This document shows, in pieces, positions 7,937 through 16,479 of a stretch of 41,777 nt of DNA. The position numbers were made by a program, and so were the translations under genes. The stretch lies in the IMG/VR virus record IMGVR_UViG_3300042516_001592, positions 1 to 41,777 of that record; one strand, 5' to 3'. The notes under the pieces are model-generated. The model did no database searches. It was not told where the DNA came from and was given only the letters and a program-made list of their open reading frames with translations. The stretch is from a virus. The number at the start of each line of letters is the position of its first letter. Position 1 is the first letter of the stretch.

Positions 7937-9928
7937 TTACGCAAAGCTCGATAAACTACCAAGCACGCTAAACACGTTATCTGCTGTTTTTACAATAGTA
8001 AAAGACCAAGCATCTATTGAGTTTGATGAGGCAACTGGCAGTGCTGCATTTAGCCATCTAAGCGTTCTGTTTGCCGTTGATCCATCAATCGTAAAGCTGG
8101 TATTTCCTATTAGTCCAAACCCGGTTGTTCCTGTAGTATTCAAGAACACTATCGTCACTGACTGCCCTACAGCCAAAAATGAGTTTAGTGTAGTAGTTGA
8201 ATTTCCGCGTACATTTAAAGGAAATGCTGCTGTTGCATTTAATGTGTAATACAACACGCCTTGAGTTGATGCATCGAACTGAATTGTAGTTGCACTTGCA
8301 GCCGTTGCACTTGTGGTAATTGTTTCTTTAAGCGCAGACACTACAGTTACACCTCCACCACCAGAAGCAGCAACATTTGAAACTGCTGTAATTCTGCCTT
8401 TTGCGTCAACGGTAAGTGCGGCAATTTGAGTAGAGCTTCCGTATGATCCGGCAGTTGCGCCGGAGGCTGGCAAAGCAGCGGATGAAATTGACGAAAGTTG
8501 CGCGGATGTTAATCCTGCTCCAACCTGTGCAGCAGACAAGCCAGTAATCTGCGCTGATGTAATTCCAGCTCCAATTTGCGAAGCAGATAATCCAGTTACT
8601 TGAGCAGAAGTAATCCCAGTACCAACACGAGCAGATGCTAGAGTGCCTGTTGTAATGTTCGAGGCATTTGTTGTGTCAGTTGTTGCTGACGCTGCTAAAC
8701 CACTTATTTTTGAAGTTGGAAGCGTATTGATTTGATCTGAAGTAATCCCGGCTCCTACTTGAGCGGCAGACAAACCTGTTATTTGCGCGGATGTTAGCCC
8801 TGCTAGCACTTGGCTTGCAGCAATAGATAAAACTTGTTCTGTCGCGCCAGTTAAAACGCCGTTTGAATTTACAGCAAATATTCCAACAGAACTTGCAGAT
8901 CCATATGTTCCAGCAACTACTCCACTTGGAGAAAGCCCCGCAATTGTTGCGGTTTCCAAGTTGGTTACTCGGCCATAAGCATCTACCGTTATAACCGCCG
9001 ACTGTGCGCTAGATCCTGCTGTAATTGCAGCAACGCCAGTAGTTGCAAGATCAATTTGAAGCGCCCCAGAAAAGATTATCGGGCTGTTCGAAATAGCCAA
9101 CGTGCTGGATGTGGCCCCTACAGAAGTCACAGTTCCGCCAGCAGTACTAGACACACCAACGCTAGTAGCTCCCGTAATCCGGCCAAATTCATCTACGCTA
9201 ATAATTGGAATTGTAGAGTTGCTGCCGTAAACATCCGATATAACACCAGAAGTCTGAAGCGCAATCGTGCGGCTTGTGTCAATTGTTCCGCCGCCAGTTA
9301 GCCCACTGCCAGAGTTAATGCTGATTGCATTAAGTTGAGCTGTAGTCAACGCTCTAACCTGTGCGCTGTTTTGAAGCGCAGCCAACTGCGCAGTGTTGGC
9401 AATACCAGAAATCTGAGTAGTCGTAGCAAAACCAGAGGCTGCGCTAGTTGCTATTGCTCCAATGCTATCCGGTGTAATTGCAGCGATTTGTGTGGATGCT
9501 AACGCCAAGACTTGTGCGCTATTCTGAAAAGCAGCAGACGTGGTCAACAATGTGTACGCAGACAACTGCGCAGTCACAAGAGCGGGCACATTTGCAGACG
9601 TAACACCACCGAGATTGGACAGCGCGGCAACGGCTGTAGTTGCCCCGGTTCCTCCTCCTGAAATAGCCAGTGGAGAAGCAGAGGTTAGAGCAGGCTGTGC
9701 GTTAAGTGCCGCTAAAGCAGCCGTCGCGCTGGTCGATCCAGTTCCGCCACTAGCCACAGGCACAACAGGCAACCGAGCAGTACCTAGCGTTCCGCTAGTA
9801 AGCTCTGCTGCATTGAGTGTCTTTACCTGCGATACATCGCATTTTTTAGTAGTCCCACTCTGAACAAGGACAAGCGTATCGGTGAGCGCGACCGTTGACG
9901 CTGAAGTTAAATCTGTGATTCTAGGCAT
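7937..9928 (-). CDS. Tail fibre protein 1
   Basis: A 663-aa tail fibre. It shows many copies of the short repeat T-S-A-Q-[VI]-x-G-L-S-A and G-x-G-I-T-S-A-Q, two or more blocks ending V-D-[AE]-[YFK]-G-R-[IV]-T, and one block G-T-V-T-S-V-G that is shared with fibre 3. These features are typical of trimeric beta-helical fibre shafts. The C-terminal 120 residues are a different globular domain ending in a motif W-S-F-T-I-V-K. The Gly-rich protein at 7078-7935 follows 1 bp downstream. Start at 9928 lacks an SD; the leader is AGTTAATT. Role in host attachment is inferred. Confidence 0.85.
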   Translation of the reverse strand: MPRITDLTSASTVALTDTLVLVQSGTTKKCDVSQVKTLNAAELTSGTLGTARLPVVPVASGGTGSTSATAALAALNAQPALTSASPLAISGGGTGATTAVAALSNLGGVTSANVPALVTAQLSAYTLLTTSAAFQNSAQVLALASTQIAAITPDSIGAIATSAASGFATTTQISGIANTAQLAALQNSAQVRALTTAQLNAISINSGSGLTGGGTIDTSRTIALQTSGVISDVYGSNSTIPIISVDEFGRITGATSVGVSSTAGGTVTSVGATSSTLAISNSPIIFSGALQIDLATTGVAAITAGSSAQSAVITVDAYGRVTNLETATIAGLSPSGVVAGTYGSASSVGIFAVNSNGVLTGATEQVLSIAASQVLAGLTSAQITGLSAAQVGAGITSDQINTLPTSKISGLAASATTDTTNASNITTGTLASARVGTGITSAQVTGLSASQIGAGITSAQITGLSAAQVGAGLTSAQLSSISSAALPASGATAGSYGSSTQIAALTVDAKGRITAVSNVAASGGGGVTVVSALKETITTSATAASATTIQFDASTQGVLYYTLNATAAFPLNVRGNSTTTLNSFLAVGQSVTIVFLNTTGTTGFGLIGNTSFTIDGSTANRTLRWLNAALPVASSNSIDAWSFTIVKTADNVFSVLGSLSSFA

Positions 9929-9930
9929 AA

Positions 9931-10146
9931 TTAACTTGTGGTAATGCGATAACTAAACTCATTATTAAGGTAGTCTCCTGCTTCAGTCAATATCTGATAT
10001 TCAGTAACAGGAGGAGTTGGCGGAACATACGCTTGTTTGCGAAACTTAAATGTCTCTTTGTCTCCTTTAATTCCAATCCGCGCAACAATCTTTGCGCCTG
10101 GAGCTGCTGGCGTACCATTCTTCTTGATAAGAAATTTTCCAATCAT
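9931..10146 (-). CDS. Small protein upstream of fibre 1, function unknown
   Basis: A 71-aa protein, basic at the N-terminus (MIGKFLIKKNGTP) with several Lys in a beta-type pattern, a Pro-rich turn (VPPTPPV) near residue 41 and a short C-terminal segment. I do not recognise the family. It lies 2 bp from the adaptor-like gene and 2 bp from fibre 1, so it is part of the tail gene block and could be a small structural or adaptor subunit. Confidence 0.6.
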   Translation of the reverse strand: MIGKFLIKKNGTPAAPGAKIVARIGIKGDKETFKFRKQAYVPPTPPVTEYQILTEAGDYLNNEFSYRITTS

Positions 10147-10148
10147 AC

Positions 10149-11357
10149 TTAGTATGTGTAGGCCATGTTCATTTTCTGAACTTGTCCTTGCTGACGAATC
10201 AAGACATCAATCTGCTGCTGAACTGCCATCTCGGCAATCTGATCAAAGACAACTGCCTCATCAGTTCTTCCTTCTGACTTCAGGAAGTCTGAGCTAACTC
10301 CGTTTACCAAAAAATCTTTAAATCTGTACGGAATTGCAACAACTTCCCAATATTGGTTAGGCGGATCTGCTGGAGCAACTGAACTTGAAGCTACCACAGA
10401 GTTCCAGAAATTGGCCTTAGTCCCGCGTCCTGCATTTGTTGGCTCGTATGCTGAAGACAACTGAAGCGTGTCGTAATACACTTGCGAGCCAACCGCGTAT
10501 GCAGTGGCGTTTTCAAACTGGTTGCCAGTCAACCTTGGAGCATCGAGCCTATACTGTATGTGCTTTTCTCCGTTCTGTAAAAAGCGAAGGTAAGTGACAT
10601 CTACAGTCTTTGTGGTGGCCGGAATATCATCTATATCCTCCACTGTAAAATCTACAGGCACAACTCGTGTCGTTAATCGCGGATCCCGCTGCCATGCTGC
10701 AAGTCCCTGTAAAGATCCAGTTGGCATTTGAACAAGCCGCTGTGGATTCTTGTCAAACAACACAGTAGTTGTCAGATTTCCGTTTGGGCCTTGATAAGTT
10801 GGAAAAGTAATAGACGACTCGTAAGGCAAGTTGATCGTAATGTCCGAGATATATGCGCCATTTGCGTCTGTAGCCGCCGTGTAGGTGAACGTGTACTTTT
10901 TGTCTGAAAGACTTACAAGCTCGCTATTGTAACTGTAATAAAACGGATTCTCAAACGCCACTTCCGTTTGCGTGATAGTTCCAAGCCTATAAGCATCTTC
11001 AAAAAAATCAGCCAAGTAAACCCTTGGAAAGTTGGAATCCAAAGTCAACTTTAGTCCGATTGTATTTTCTTCAAATTGCTGGAAAAGAGGCAGCAGATCT
11101 TGAGTTGTTAAATCCAGCAAAGACTCTGTTTGCAAAACAGGCGGATTGACAAATGCAGCGGCACTAACTGGGTTGCCCGTGAATGTCTTAATGAACCTGT
11201 TGATATCAGGCCATTCTTCACGATCCCATATTGTTCCTATTCTACGGGAAGTAAAGTCGCGTATAGAAGCAAAGCTCTTGTCATTTAGCGTCGATCTGTC
11301 CAACCCAATGAGTTGGCAAACTTCAGACAAGATGTCGCTAAATGGAACAGCTTTCAT
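10149..11357 (-). CDS. Probable head-to-tail adaptor / tail structural protein
   Basis: A 402-aa protein between the capsid genes and the first fibre. The N-terminal 60 residues are helical (MKAVPFSDILSEVCQLIGLD, then Trp/Asp/Arg-rich) as in podoviral head-tail adaptors, and the C-terminal 60 residues are again helical (from R-T-D-E-A to QKMNMAYTY). The middle is beta-rich. Residues about 285-345 contain Y-A-V-G-S-Q-V-Y-Y followed by Y-W-E-V, similar to carbohydrate-binding modules of the CBM5/12 kind, so a sugar-binding insert is possible. Its ATG overlaps the stop of the 115-aa gene (ATGA). The adaptor role rests on position and shape. Confidence 0.55.
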   Translation of the reverse strand: MKAVPFSDILSEVCQLIGLDRSTLNDKSFASIRDFTSRRIGTIWDREEWPDINRFIKTFTGNPVSAAAFVNPPVLQTESLLDLTTQDLLPLFQQFEENTIGLKLTLDSNFPRVYLADFFEDAYRLGTITQTEVAFENPFYYSYNSELVSLSDKKYTFTYTAATDANGAYISDITINLPYESSITFPTYQGPNGNLTTTVLFDKNPQRLVQMPTGSLQGLAAWQRDPRLTTRVVPVDFTVEDIDDIPATTKTVDVTYLRFLQNGEKHIQYRLDAPRLTGNQFENATAYAVGSQVYYDTLQLSSAYEPTNAGRGTKANFWNSVVASSSVAPADPPNQYWEVVAIPYRFKDFLVNGVSSDFLKSEGRTDEAVVFDQIAEMAVQQQIDVLIRQQGQVQKMNMAYTY

Positions 11358-11701
11358 GCGTAAACAGTGCGGGATCTTACGTTAGTGGATGGAACCCAAC
11401 CTACACTAATTTCTTTTGTACCGCCAGAATTAACTTTGCATTGAGGGTTATCTCTCCAGAATTCAGCAAGAAACTTTTCATCATCCCAACATTGATACCC
11501 GAGCTTATGCCCCCAGAAGTGGTACGCTTGTCCGGGAATGCTGCCAACTTTTTGCCCAATCCCGTCAATCGACTTGTGGCGCATCTTTGTAAACTTGGCA
11601 GAGTTCTTGGAGTCAATCTCCGCTTGAATACGGTTCATCTGCCAGCCGCGACGGAATTCTGCTTCCATTGCGGGGATTAAACTAGGGTCGATATCAATCA
11701 T
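11354..11701 (-). CDS. Hypothetical virion-region protein
   Basis: A 115-aa protein starting MIDIDPSLIPAMEAEFRRG. It has a helical, charged N-terminal half, then a patch rich in Trp, His and Gly (Y-H-F-W-G-H-K-L-G-Y-Q-C-W) and a second W-R-D-N near residue 80. No family recognised. A GTG at 11731 could extend it by ten codons, but the ATG at 11701 is preferred; the extension would fall in the structured element described at 11685-11896. It overlaps the adaptor-like gene by four bases (ATGA), so the two are probably coupled. Placed between capsid and adaptor genes it may be a head-completion factor; this is inference. Confidence 0.6.
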   Translation of the reverse strand: MIDIDPSLIPAMEAEFRRGWQMNRIQAEIDSKNSAKFTKMRHKSIDGIGQKVGSIPGQAYHFWGHKLGYQCWDDEKFLAEFWRDNPQCKVNSGGTKEISVGWVPSTNVRSRTVYA

Positions 11702-11896
11702 AAAATTGTCTCTGTCTCTCCAGAGTGTCACGCCTAGCGGGCTTCCGGCGTTCGATCCGTCCTAGTATACTGCGGGAACGGTCACATGCCGTCTCTCCGG
11801 CTGTCACGCCACTAAGAGGTGCGTTCCCCACAACGATTCATGGCCGTTGCCGACAGTTGTCTCTCCAGCTAGTCACACCACTTCTAGAAACGCAAC
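11685..11896 (+). ncRNA. Three tandem hairpin elements with shared TCTCTC loop and GTCAC
   Basis: This gap after the capsid gene holds three related elements, read on the plus strand. Each has an inner stem, a loop TCTCTC, the second stem arm, exactly one base, then GTCAC. Inner stems: CTCTG/CAGAG at 710-725 (11710-11725), GCCG/CGGC at 11788-11801, AGTTG/CAGCT at 11855-11870. GTCAC follows at 11727, 11803 and 11872. Possible outer stems: GGGTCGA/TCGATCC (11685-11691 with 11752-11758), GGGAACG/CGTTCCC (11774-11780 with 11822-11828) and GTTGC/GCAAC (11846-11850 with 11892-11896). Stem sequences differ while pairing is kept, and two stems need G-U pairs that form only in plus-strand RNA. This suggests a structured RNA antisense to the capsid operon, though a folded DNA or protein-binding site is possible. 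I cannot match it to a known RNA family. Confidence 0.5.
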
Positions 11897-11934
11897 CTTG
11901 ATCGCGTACTGGCAGGTGTCGCTCAGAAGTAAGC

Positions 11935-12987
11935 CTACGAGCTGAAGTCAAACTTGCCAAGACCCAATGGGTTCCCGACAACCAGACCGCAGACAGCTTC
12001 CACGACGCGAGCAGGACCGCCACCGAAATCAGGCAGCGACTGAACAGCAGCGACGTTTCCGCCGTAACGAACTTCGATCAAGTCCATGTTTAGGACAAGA
12101 CCTTTGTACGGGGTAACCGTCCAGACGTTAGAGGCAACCGTGCCAAGAAACACCGTTGGGTGCAATTTTACAGTGCCAAAGTCACCTTGAAACACATCGA
12201 CCGACTGAACATATGTTTCAGCCGCAGCGTCGCGTTGGAAGGTTTGCACCTTGGTTGCGCCAGCGCCAAGAACTCCAGCAGTGGAAGTCGTGGTCAACTG
12301 AGTTGTCCCAAGCAGGCTGGTGAATGCACGCTTCAGATCGGTGCCAACAATGGCGTCGAACGAGCGGTACTGACCGGTCTGATCGTAGATGCTCTTAAGC
12401 ATTCCCTGCACAGCAACGTCGGTCAATGCGCTGGATGCACCAGTCAAGATCGAGGCTGAAGGAGTGCGAAACTGTGAAGGAATATCGCCAACAGTCGGCG
12501 TTCCAGTTCCAGCGGTGCTGATCCATGTCTGAATCCCTGCCGTGAGGTAAGGAACAGACCCGTTGTCCTGCTGTGCAGTTTGGTTCGAGCAGAGAGTCGT
12601 CTCAATCGAACGCTTGCACTGAAGGATGGACTTGCTGACGTTGTATGCCAACTCATCACGCACACCGGCCACCTGGGCGATGTCAGTGGAGAGCTTGGAT
12701 ACACGGACAGCAGGCATACGAAACACCTGAGCGTAGTTCGCAAGTTCCGCACGATAGCCCACATCCCAGTTGGTGTACGAGCTAACGTCCGTGCCGTCAA
12801 CCGTGCCGCCTACTTGAGGAGCAGGATTGCTATCAGCCTGCCAGCGGAAAAACATATTTCCGGGCTTGCTGCCTTTACGAGCCATAGACGTGAACGGCGT
12901 GTCTTTTGCATCGACAAGCGCAATCATGTCCATGAGGTCTTCGCGTTTACCGCGACCGCTAAGATTAGGTTCAGTTAGAAGTGCCAT
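11935..12987 (-). CDS. Major capsid protein (SU10-like, DUF5309 type)
   Basis: A 350-aa protein that builds the icosahedral shell, expected to have the HK97 fold. The N-terminal half shows the signature of the SU10-like major capsid family (DUF5309): R-E-D-L-x-D-M-I near residue 15, D-T-P-F-T-S-M near 30, R-W-Q-A-D-S around 48, then a Tyr-rich segment and R-D-E-L-A-Y-N-V near 108. A helix with R-x-I-E-T-T-L follows. The length is typical of the family. It lies between a scaffold-like gene and the adaptor region. Its stop (TAG at 11935-11937) is followed by the unusual hairpin gap rather than directly by another gene. The start at 12987 has no SD; the leader is TTTAGTATT. Confidence 0.88.
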   Translation of the reverse strand: MALLTEPNLSGRGKREDLMDMIALVDAKDTPFTSMARKGSKPGNMFFRWQADSNPAPQVGGTVDGTDVSSYTNWDVGYRAELANYAQVFRMPAVRVSKLSTDIAQVAGVRDELAYNVSKSILQCKRSIETTLCSNQTAQQDNGSVPYLTAGIQTWISTAGTGTPTVGDIPSQFRTPSASILTGASSALTDVAVQGMLKSIYDQTGQYRSFDAIVGTDLKRAFTSLLGTTQLTTTSTAGVLGAGATKVQTFQRDAAAETYVQSVDVFQGDFGTVKLHPTVFLGTVASNVWTVTPYKGLVLNMDLIEVRYGGNVAAVQSLPDFGGGPARVVEAVCGLVVGNPLGLGKFDFSS

Positions 12988-13032
12988 AATACTAAATAAG
13001 TTGAGTTTGGGTTACTGAGTTAAATTTGGGGC

Positions 13033-14031
13033 TTACACAAACCCCATTGCTTTTACTAGGTCACTCAATCCATCTCTGCTTGAAGTATCCTTAAGAAAGG
13101 ACTTCTGTGCGCGAGAAGATTCATCCTTATCAACTTTAGGAGGAGCTTTGACGCTTGGCTGTGCTGGCGCGCGCTTAATTGGTGCGACTTTAGTCTTTCC
13201 AGAATCTCGTTCTGCAAATACCTTTAGTCCCTCAATCAATGCGGCAACCAGATGCATATGATCCGGGCGGCGCTTTACTTCAGGGAAATCACGCAATACT
13301 TGCTGTGCTACCCTGTATTCTTCGCTTTCCGGCTTACGCATCCAAGGATGTTTGGTTGCTAAAACTGGCTCAATTTGAGACTTTTGGTTCAAATATTGAA
13401 GCCTAGCTGGCAACTCAACTTCCTTTCTCCGCCTTGCTAGCTTCTTCATGGCGCGAACCTGTTGAACGTCTAGTTCAACTTCAGCTCCATTTGGATCGGT
13501 AATTACACCGCCATCTGGATTATCTTCACACCAATCCAATACAAATAACGCACGCTGATATTCGGCATTTATTTCTTCTGGAGAACTAAGTGCTTCAACA
13601 GCATCCGATATTGTTGGCGCAGTAGTTTGTGGAACAGACTTTAACGCCTGTATCTCACGCTCCATTTGCGCTAGTCTAGCTTCTCTCTCTTCAAGTTGTG
13701 CCTGAGCGGCTTTCTTCGCAGCAACTAACTTGTTGATACGCTTCTGTACGCCTCGGCTCAAAGAGCTTTCTTCAGCATCACCTTCTTCATTGGTGGACTG
13801 ATCGGCTTCATCTTCAGCTTCAACTTCAGGCTCCGTAATTGGATCTTCAGTCTCTACCTCAGGTTCTGCCTGCTGCTCCTCTGTGGCTGGAGCCGCCCCT
13901 TCCTCGTTAAGGAAATTTGATTTAACAAAATCAGCTAGGCTGTTTTCATCAAGTCTTCCGAGGTTATTTGCAACGGGTGTACTGCCTGCCTCCTGACTCC
14001 CGGCGTCAGGCTGTGAGTTTGTGTTATTCAT
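13033..14031 (-). CDS. Scaffolding-like protein
   Basis: A 332-aa acidic protein directly upstream of the major capsid gene. Residues 1-95 are low-complexity and very Glu/Asp/Ala/Pro-rich. Residues 100-140 form a strong predicted coiled coil (KKAAQAQLEEREARLAQMER), and the C-terminus is Lys-rich (KRAPAQPSVKAPPKVDKDE). An acidic head, central coiled coil and basic C-terminus placed before the capsid gene is the classic layout of a tailed-phage scaffold, whose basic C-terminus binds the shell from inside. There is no sequence motif to prove it. The gap of about 45 bp to the capsid ATG shows no feature. Confidence 0.75.
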   Translation of the reverse strand: MNNTNSQPDAGSQEAGSTPVANNLGRLDENSLADFVKSNFLNEEGAAPATEEQQAEPEVETEDPITEPEVEAEDEADQSTNEEGDAEESSLSRGVQKRINKLVAAKKAAQAQLEEREARLAQMEREIQALKSVPQTTAPTISDAVEALSSPEEINAEYQRALFVLDWCEDNPDGGVITDPNGAEVELDVQQVRAMKKLARRRKEVELPARLQYLNQKSQIEPVLATKHPWMRKPESEEYRVAQQVLRDFPEVKRRPDHMHLVAALIEGLKVFAERDSGKTKVAPIKRAPAQPSVKAPPKVDKDESSRAQKSFLKDTSSRDGLSDLVKAMGFV

Positions 14032-14064
14032 GCTATAACGGTAGCAAGCCCTTTATTTAATCAA

Positions 14065-14079
14065 TCCAGTAACGCTGGA
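14065..14079. other. Small hairpin upstream of the scaffold gene
   Basis: TCCAG and CTGGA form a perfect 5-bp stem around the loop TAACG in the 64-bp gap between the 83-aa gene and the scaffold gene. There is no T-run after it on either strand, so it is not a convincing terminator. It could affect processing or start-site access of the scaffold mRNA, or be chance. Confidence 0.3.
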
Positions 14080-14095
14080 AGGCCCGTTAGTGGCT

Positions 14096-14347
14096 TTATG
14101 CCAAATCTTCTTCAGGAGTCAAGCCATTTAATTCTCTTGCTTGTCTTCTTAATTCAATAAGTGCGCTTAAAACTAAATTAATCCCATCAGCTTGCCCTGC
14201 TGTATGTATTCTATCTTCTCCTTTGCAGTCTTTACTTATAGCAAGCATCCAATGCTGCTCTTGTAGCTGCTCAATAAGTTGGCAGATTTCTGACCAAATA
14301 ATGTTTTTTCCTGAAAAGCCAAAGGCGTTCTTTTGATTATCCGTCAT
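14096..14347 (-). CDS. Hypothetical protein between portal and scaffold
   Basis: An 83-aa helical protein (MTDNQKNAFGFSGKN at the start). It has an aliphatic central segment ending in L-I-E-L-R-R-Q-A-R and a Pro-Glu-Glu-Asp C-terminus. No family recognised and no motif seen. It starts 1 bp after the portal stop, so it is translated with the portal. A role in head assembly is possible from position only. Confidence 0.6.
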   Translation of the reverse strand: MTDNQKNAFGFSGKNIIWSEICQLIEQLQEQHWMLAISKDCKGEDRIHTAGQADGINLVLSALIELRRQARELNGLTPEEDLA

Positions 14348-14348
14348 A

Positions 14349-16466
14349 TTACTGTTGCGCCTGTTGAGCCACTGGAGTTACGCCAATTCGGCCAATCTGA
14401 GCGTTCTGCTGCTGCATAATCGACATCTGCAAGCTCTTAACGTAGTTCTCAAACAGCGCCTTAAAGTTCTCATCTTGTTGCAGCGCAGCTTGGGCCTTTG
14501 GATTGGCCTGCAAGATCTGCTGTGCGTACTGTAACTTAGTCTGTGCCGTCGGATCGTTTTCTTGATACAGCGCCTCATTGCCAAGCAGCATGTTGCCAAT
14601 GTCTGACTGCACCTCTTTAAACATCTGTTTACTTGCATCCTGAGGATTCAAGATCAACTCATTGGCAATCTCAGGCGCAATAGCCTGAATCATCATCTCA
14701 GTAAGCTTGTTCCTGTTCAGTACTCCACCTGTGTCCATCTGTGCAACCTTAGTAAGGAAGTCGATCTTCTGAGCAATGTAGTCCTTGTCTAGGTCGTTGA
14801 TGTCAAATTTGACGGTAATATCAAACTCGTTGTGAATTTCAGACAAGTTTTGCGGCAACTGTCCGCCTGTGATGCGCTGGATCTCTTGCGGAGACATGTA
14901 CTGACAGCAAAGGCTAAACATTTGCTTAAAAATAGCTCTCCATGTCAGTAGCCAAGTGTTTACCAACATCTGTTGAGACAACTGTGTCTTGCGAGGGTCA
15001 ACTCCTACATTGATTGTCCCAAAGTATGCCGCATGACTTGCTTCTACACGCTGGATCAAGTTGAACGCAACTCCCGGCTCACGGGCTGGTGGTTCCATGA
15101 AGCTGTAGTCACTTTGATTGACAACTGGCAAAGATACTCCGGGGCCAATTCGGTTGATGGCTCCAATTCGTTTGACAACTTTAATGGGAGGAAGAGTCGC
15201 GAAGGCAGTATAATCCCTGATGGAATCGTGTTGAGCCTTGATTTCATCCTGATCCGTGTGAGCAAGCTCAGGGACGCCACGAGTATCAGTAATGGCACGG
15301 CGAATGCACTCACGACGGAACTCCACAAACGGATACTCTCCGTGCGCGTAATCGAGTCTTTCATGGATAGCGTAAGAGATTTTTTCTTTAGGATGATCAA
15401 CGGCTGCTTGTGGGCAAATAACGGTGTAGTAAATACACGGAGCTTTGCCATCTAAACTCTTGGTGTAACAGTACACGATCTCAATCATGTTCTGGTAGTT
15501 TAGCCCGTTGTACACCAGCAGTTCCGTGCTAGGCAGAATATTTGTGTTGTACATCGTGCTGCTCTTGCCAGCCATCTGCACGGCCAACTCTACCCAGTCT
15601 GCGTTCCAGCCTTCTGTAGTAATCTTTTCGCGAATCTCCACTTCAGACATCCATGTGCGACGGAAAATTACCCGTGAACGCTGTAAGTCCGCTGTTTCAG
15701 GCGGAACAAGAACTTCATCCCAAGGCTTAAGAGCAATAATCTCAGGAAGGTTTTTGCTAACGTATTCTTCATCTCTAGTCGTAGCTCCAGTTTCGGCCAA
15801 TTCCTTGACCATTCGCTTTGCGTCAGTGGCAGTTAAATTCGGGATAGTTGCTTCAAGAATAGCCGCAGCCTCATCAGACTGCTGCATGATCAAGTCTGGC
15901 AACTGCATGAGCGTTGGACTTTGCGACTGCTGGGCTAACCCAACAATCTCATTCATCGTTACTGGCTGCTCGCGCTTGCTGATATTTTGTCTCCAGCCGA
16001 TAAAAAACGCAGACCAACCGTATTGAAAAGCGTACTGGGCACCTAACTCAGCTTCCCTACGAAGCTCAAGTGGCATCTTGTTATCACGAACCCAGTGCAG
16101 TAGCGTTGAAGCGATTGAGCCAATCGTCATGTCAGCCATCTCTACACCACTGCCACGAATGTTAGACCGCTCAAAAGCTGTCACAAGCATCGCAGACAGC
16201 TCGTTACAAGTTGAGTCAATCAAACGATTGCGAACATCGCTAGCACCTTCAAATGGCCAAGCTGGATCACCTTCATTGCGAAGATTGCTGTGCTTCTTTC
16301 CGTCATCACTTTGACCAGCCCACCGAGCAAAACGTACATCATCAAACTTTGTCGTCAGGTTACCCTGAGTCGAGTTAATCATGGCGCGATTGTATTCACT
16401 CAACAAGTCCCCAACGTCAGGGATTGCTGTTGCTATTGCCAGAGGATCAGAAGAAGCTGAATACAT
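14349..16466 (-). CDS. Portal protein
   Basis: A 705-aa protein, expected to form the dodecameric ring at the packaging vertex. Support: position directly after the large terminase and before scaffold and capsid genes, a length close to P22-like and other podoviral portals, an early W-P-F-E-G-A-S-D-V-R motif around residue 71 (typical of this portal group), a clip/stem region rich in charged helices in the middle, and a Gln-rich C-terminal helical tail (residues 640-705, many Gln/Ala) like the barrel of large portals. The C-terminal 'QQQNAQ' stretch may reach into the capsid. The start at 16466 follows the terminase stop by 13 bp. Confidence 0.85.
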   Translation of the reverse strand: MYSASSDPLAIATAIPDVGDLLSEYNRAMINSTQGNLTTKFDDVRFARWAGQSDDGKKHSNLRNEGDPAWPFEGASDVRNRLIDSTCNELSAMLVTAFERSNIRGSGVEMADMTIGSIASTLLHWVRDNKMPLELRREAELGAQYAFQYGWSAFFIGWRQNISKREQPVTMNEIVGLAQQSQSPTLMQLPDLIMQQSDEAAAILEATIPNLTATDAKRMVKELAETGATTRDEEYVSKNLPEIIALKPWDEVLVPPETADLQRSRVIFRRTWMSEVEIREKITTEGWNADWVELAVQMAGKSSTMYNTNILPSTELLVYNGLNYQNMIEIVYCYTKSLDGKAPCIYYTVICPQAAVDHPKEKISYAIHERLDYAHGEYPFVEFRRECIRRAITDTRGVPELAHTDQDEIKAQHDSIRDYTAFATLPPIKVVKRIGAINRIGPGVSLPVVNQSDYSFMEPPAREPGVAFNLIQRVEASHAAYFGTINVGVDPRKTQLSQQMLVNTWLLTWRAIFKQMFSLCCQYMSPQEIQRITGGQLPQNLSEIHNEFDITVKFDINDLDKDYIAQKIDFLTKVAQMDTGGVLNRNKLTEMMIQAIAPEIANELILNPQDASKQMFKEVQSDIGNMLLGNEALYQENDPTAQTKLQYAQQILQANPKAQAALQQDENFKALFENYVKSLQMSIMQQQNAQIGRIGVTPVAQQAQQ

Positions 16467-16479
16467 AGATAATCAAGGT

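Noticed and set aside
8500-8810. Regular repeats in fibre genes as a CRISPR array
   Set aside because: The repeats are coding, variable and follow the fibre reading frame; no spacers of constant length.
3611-9928. Diversity-generating retroelement acting on the fibres
   Set aside because: No reverse transcriptase or template repeat was seen; fibre repeats are ordinary shaft repeats.
11740-11765. T-arm-like GTTCGATCC near 11750 as part of a tRNA
   Set aside because: No matching acceptor or anticodon stem; it forms part of the hairpin element instead.
11838-12023. ORF in the +1 frame overlapping the capsid gene end, possible frameshifted capsid extension
   Set aside because: Would need a +1 shift with no slippery site seen, and its peptide repeats are explained by the nucleotide repeats of the three hairpin elements.
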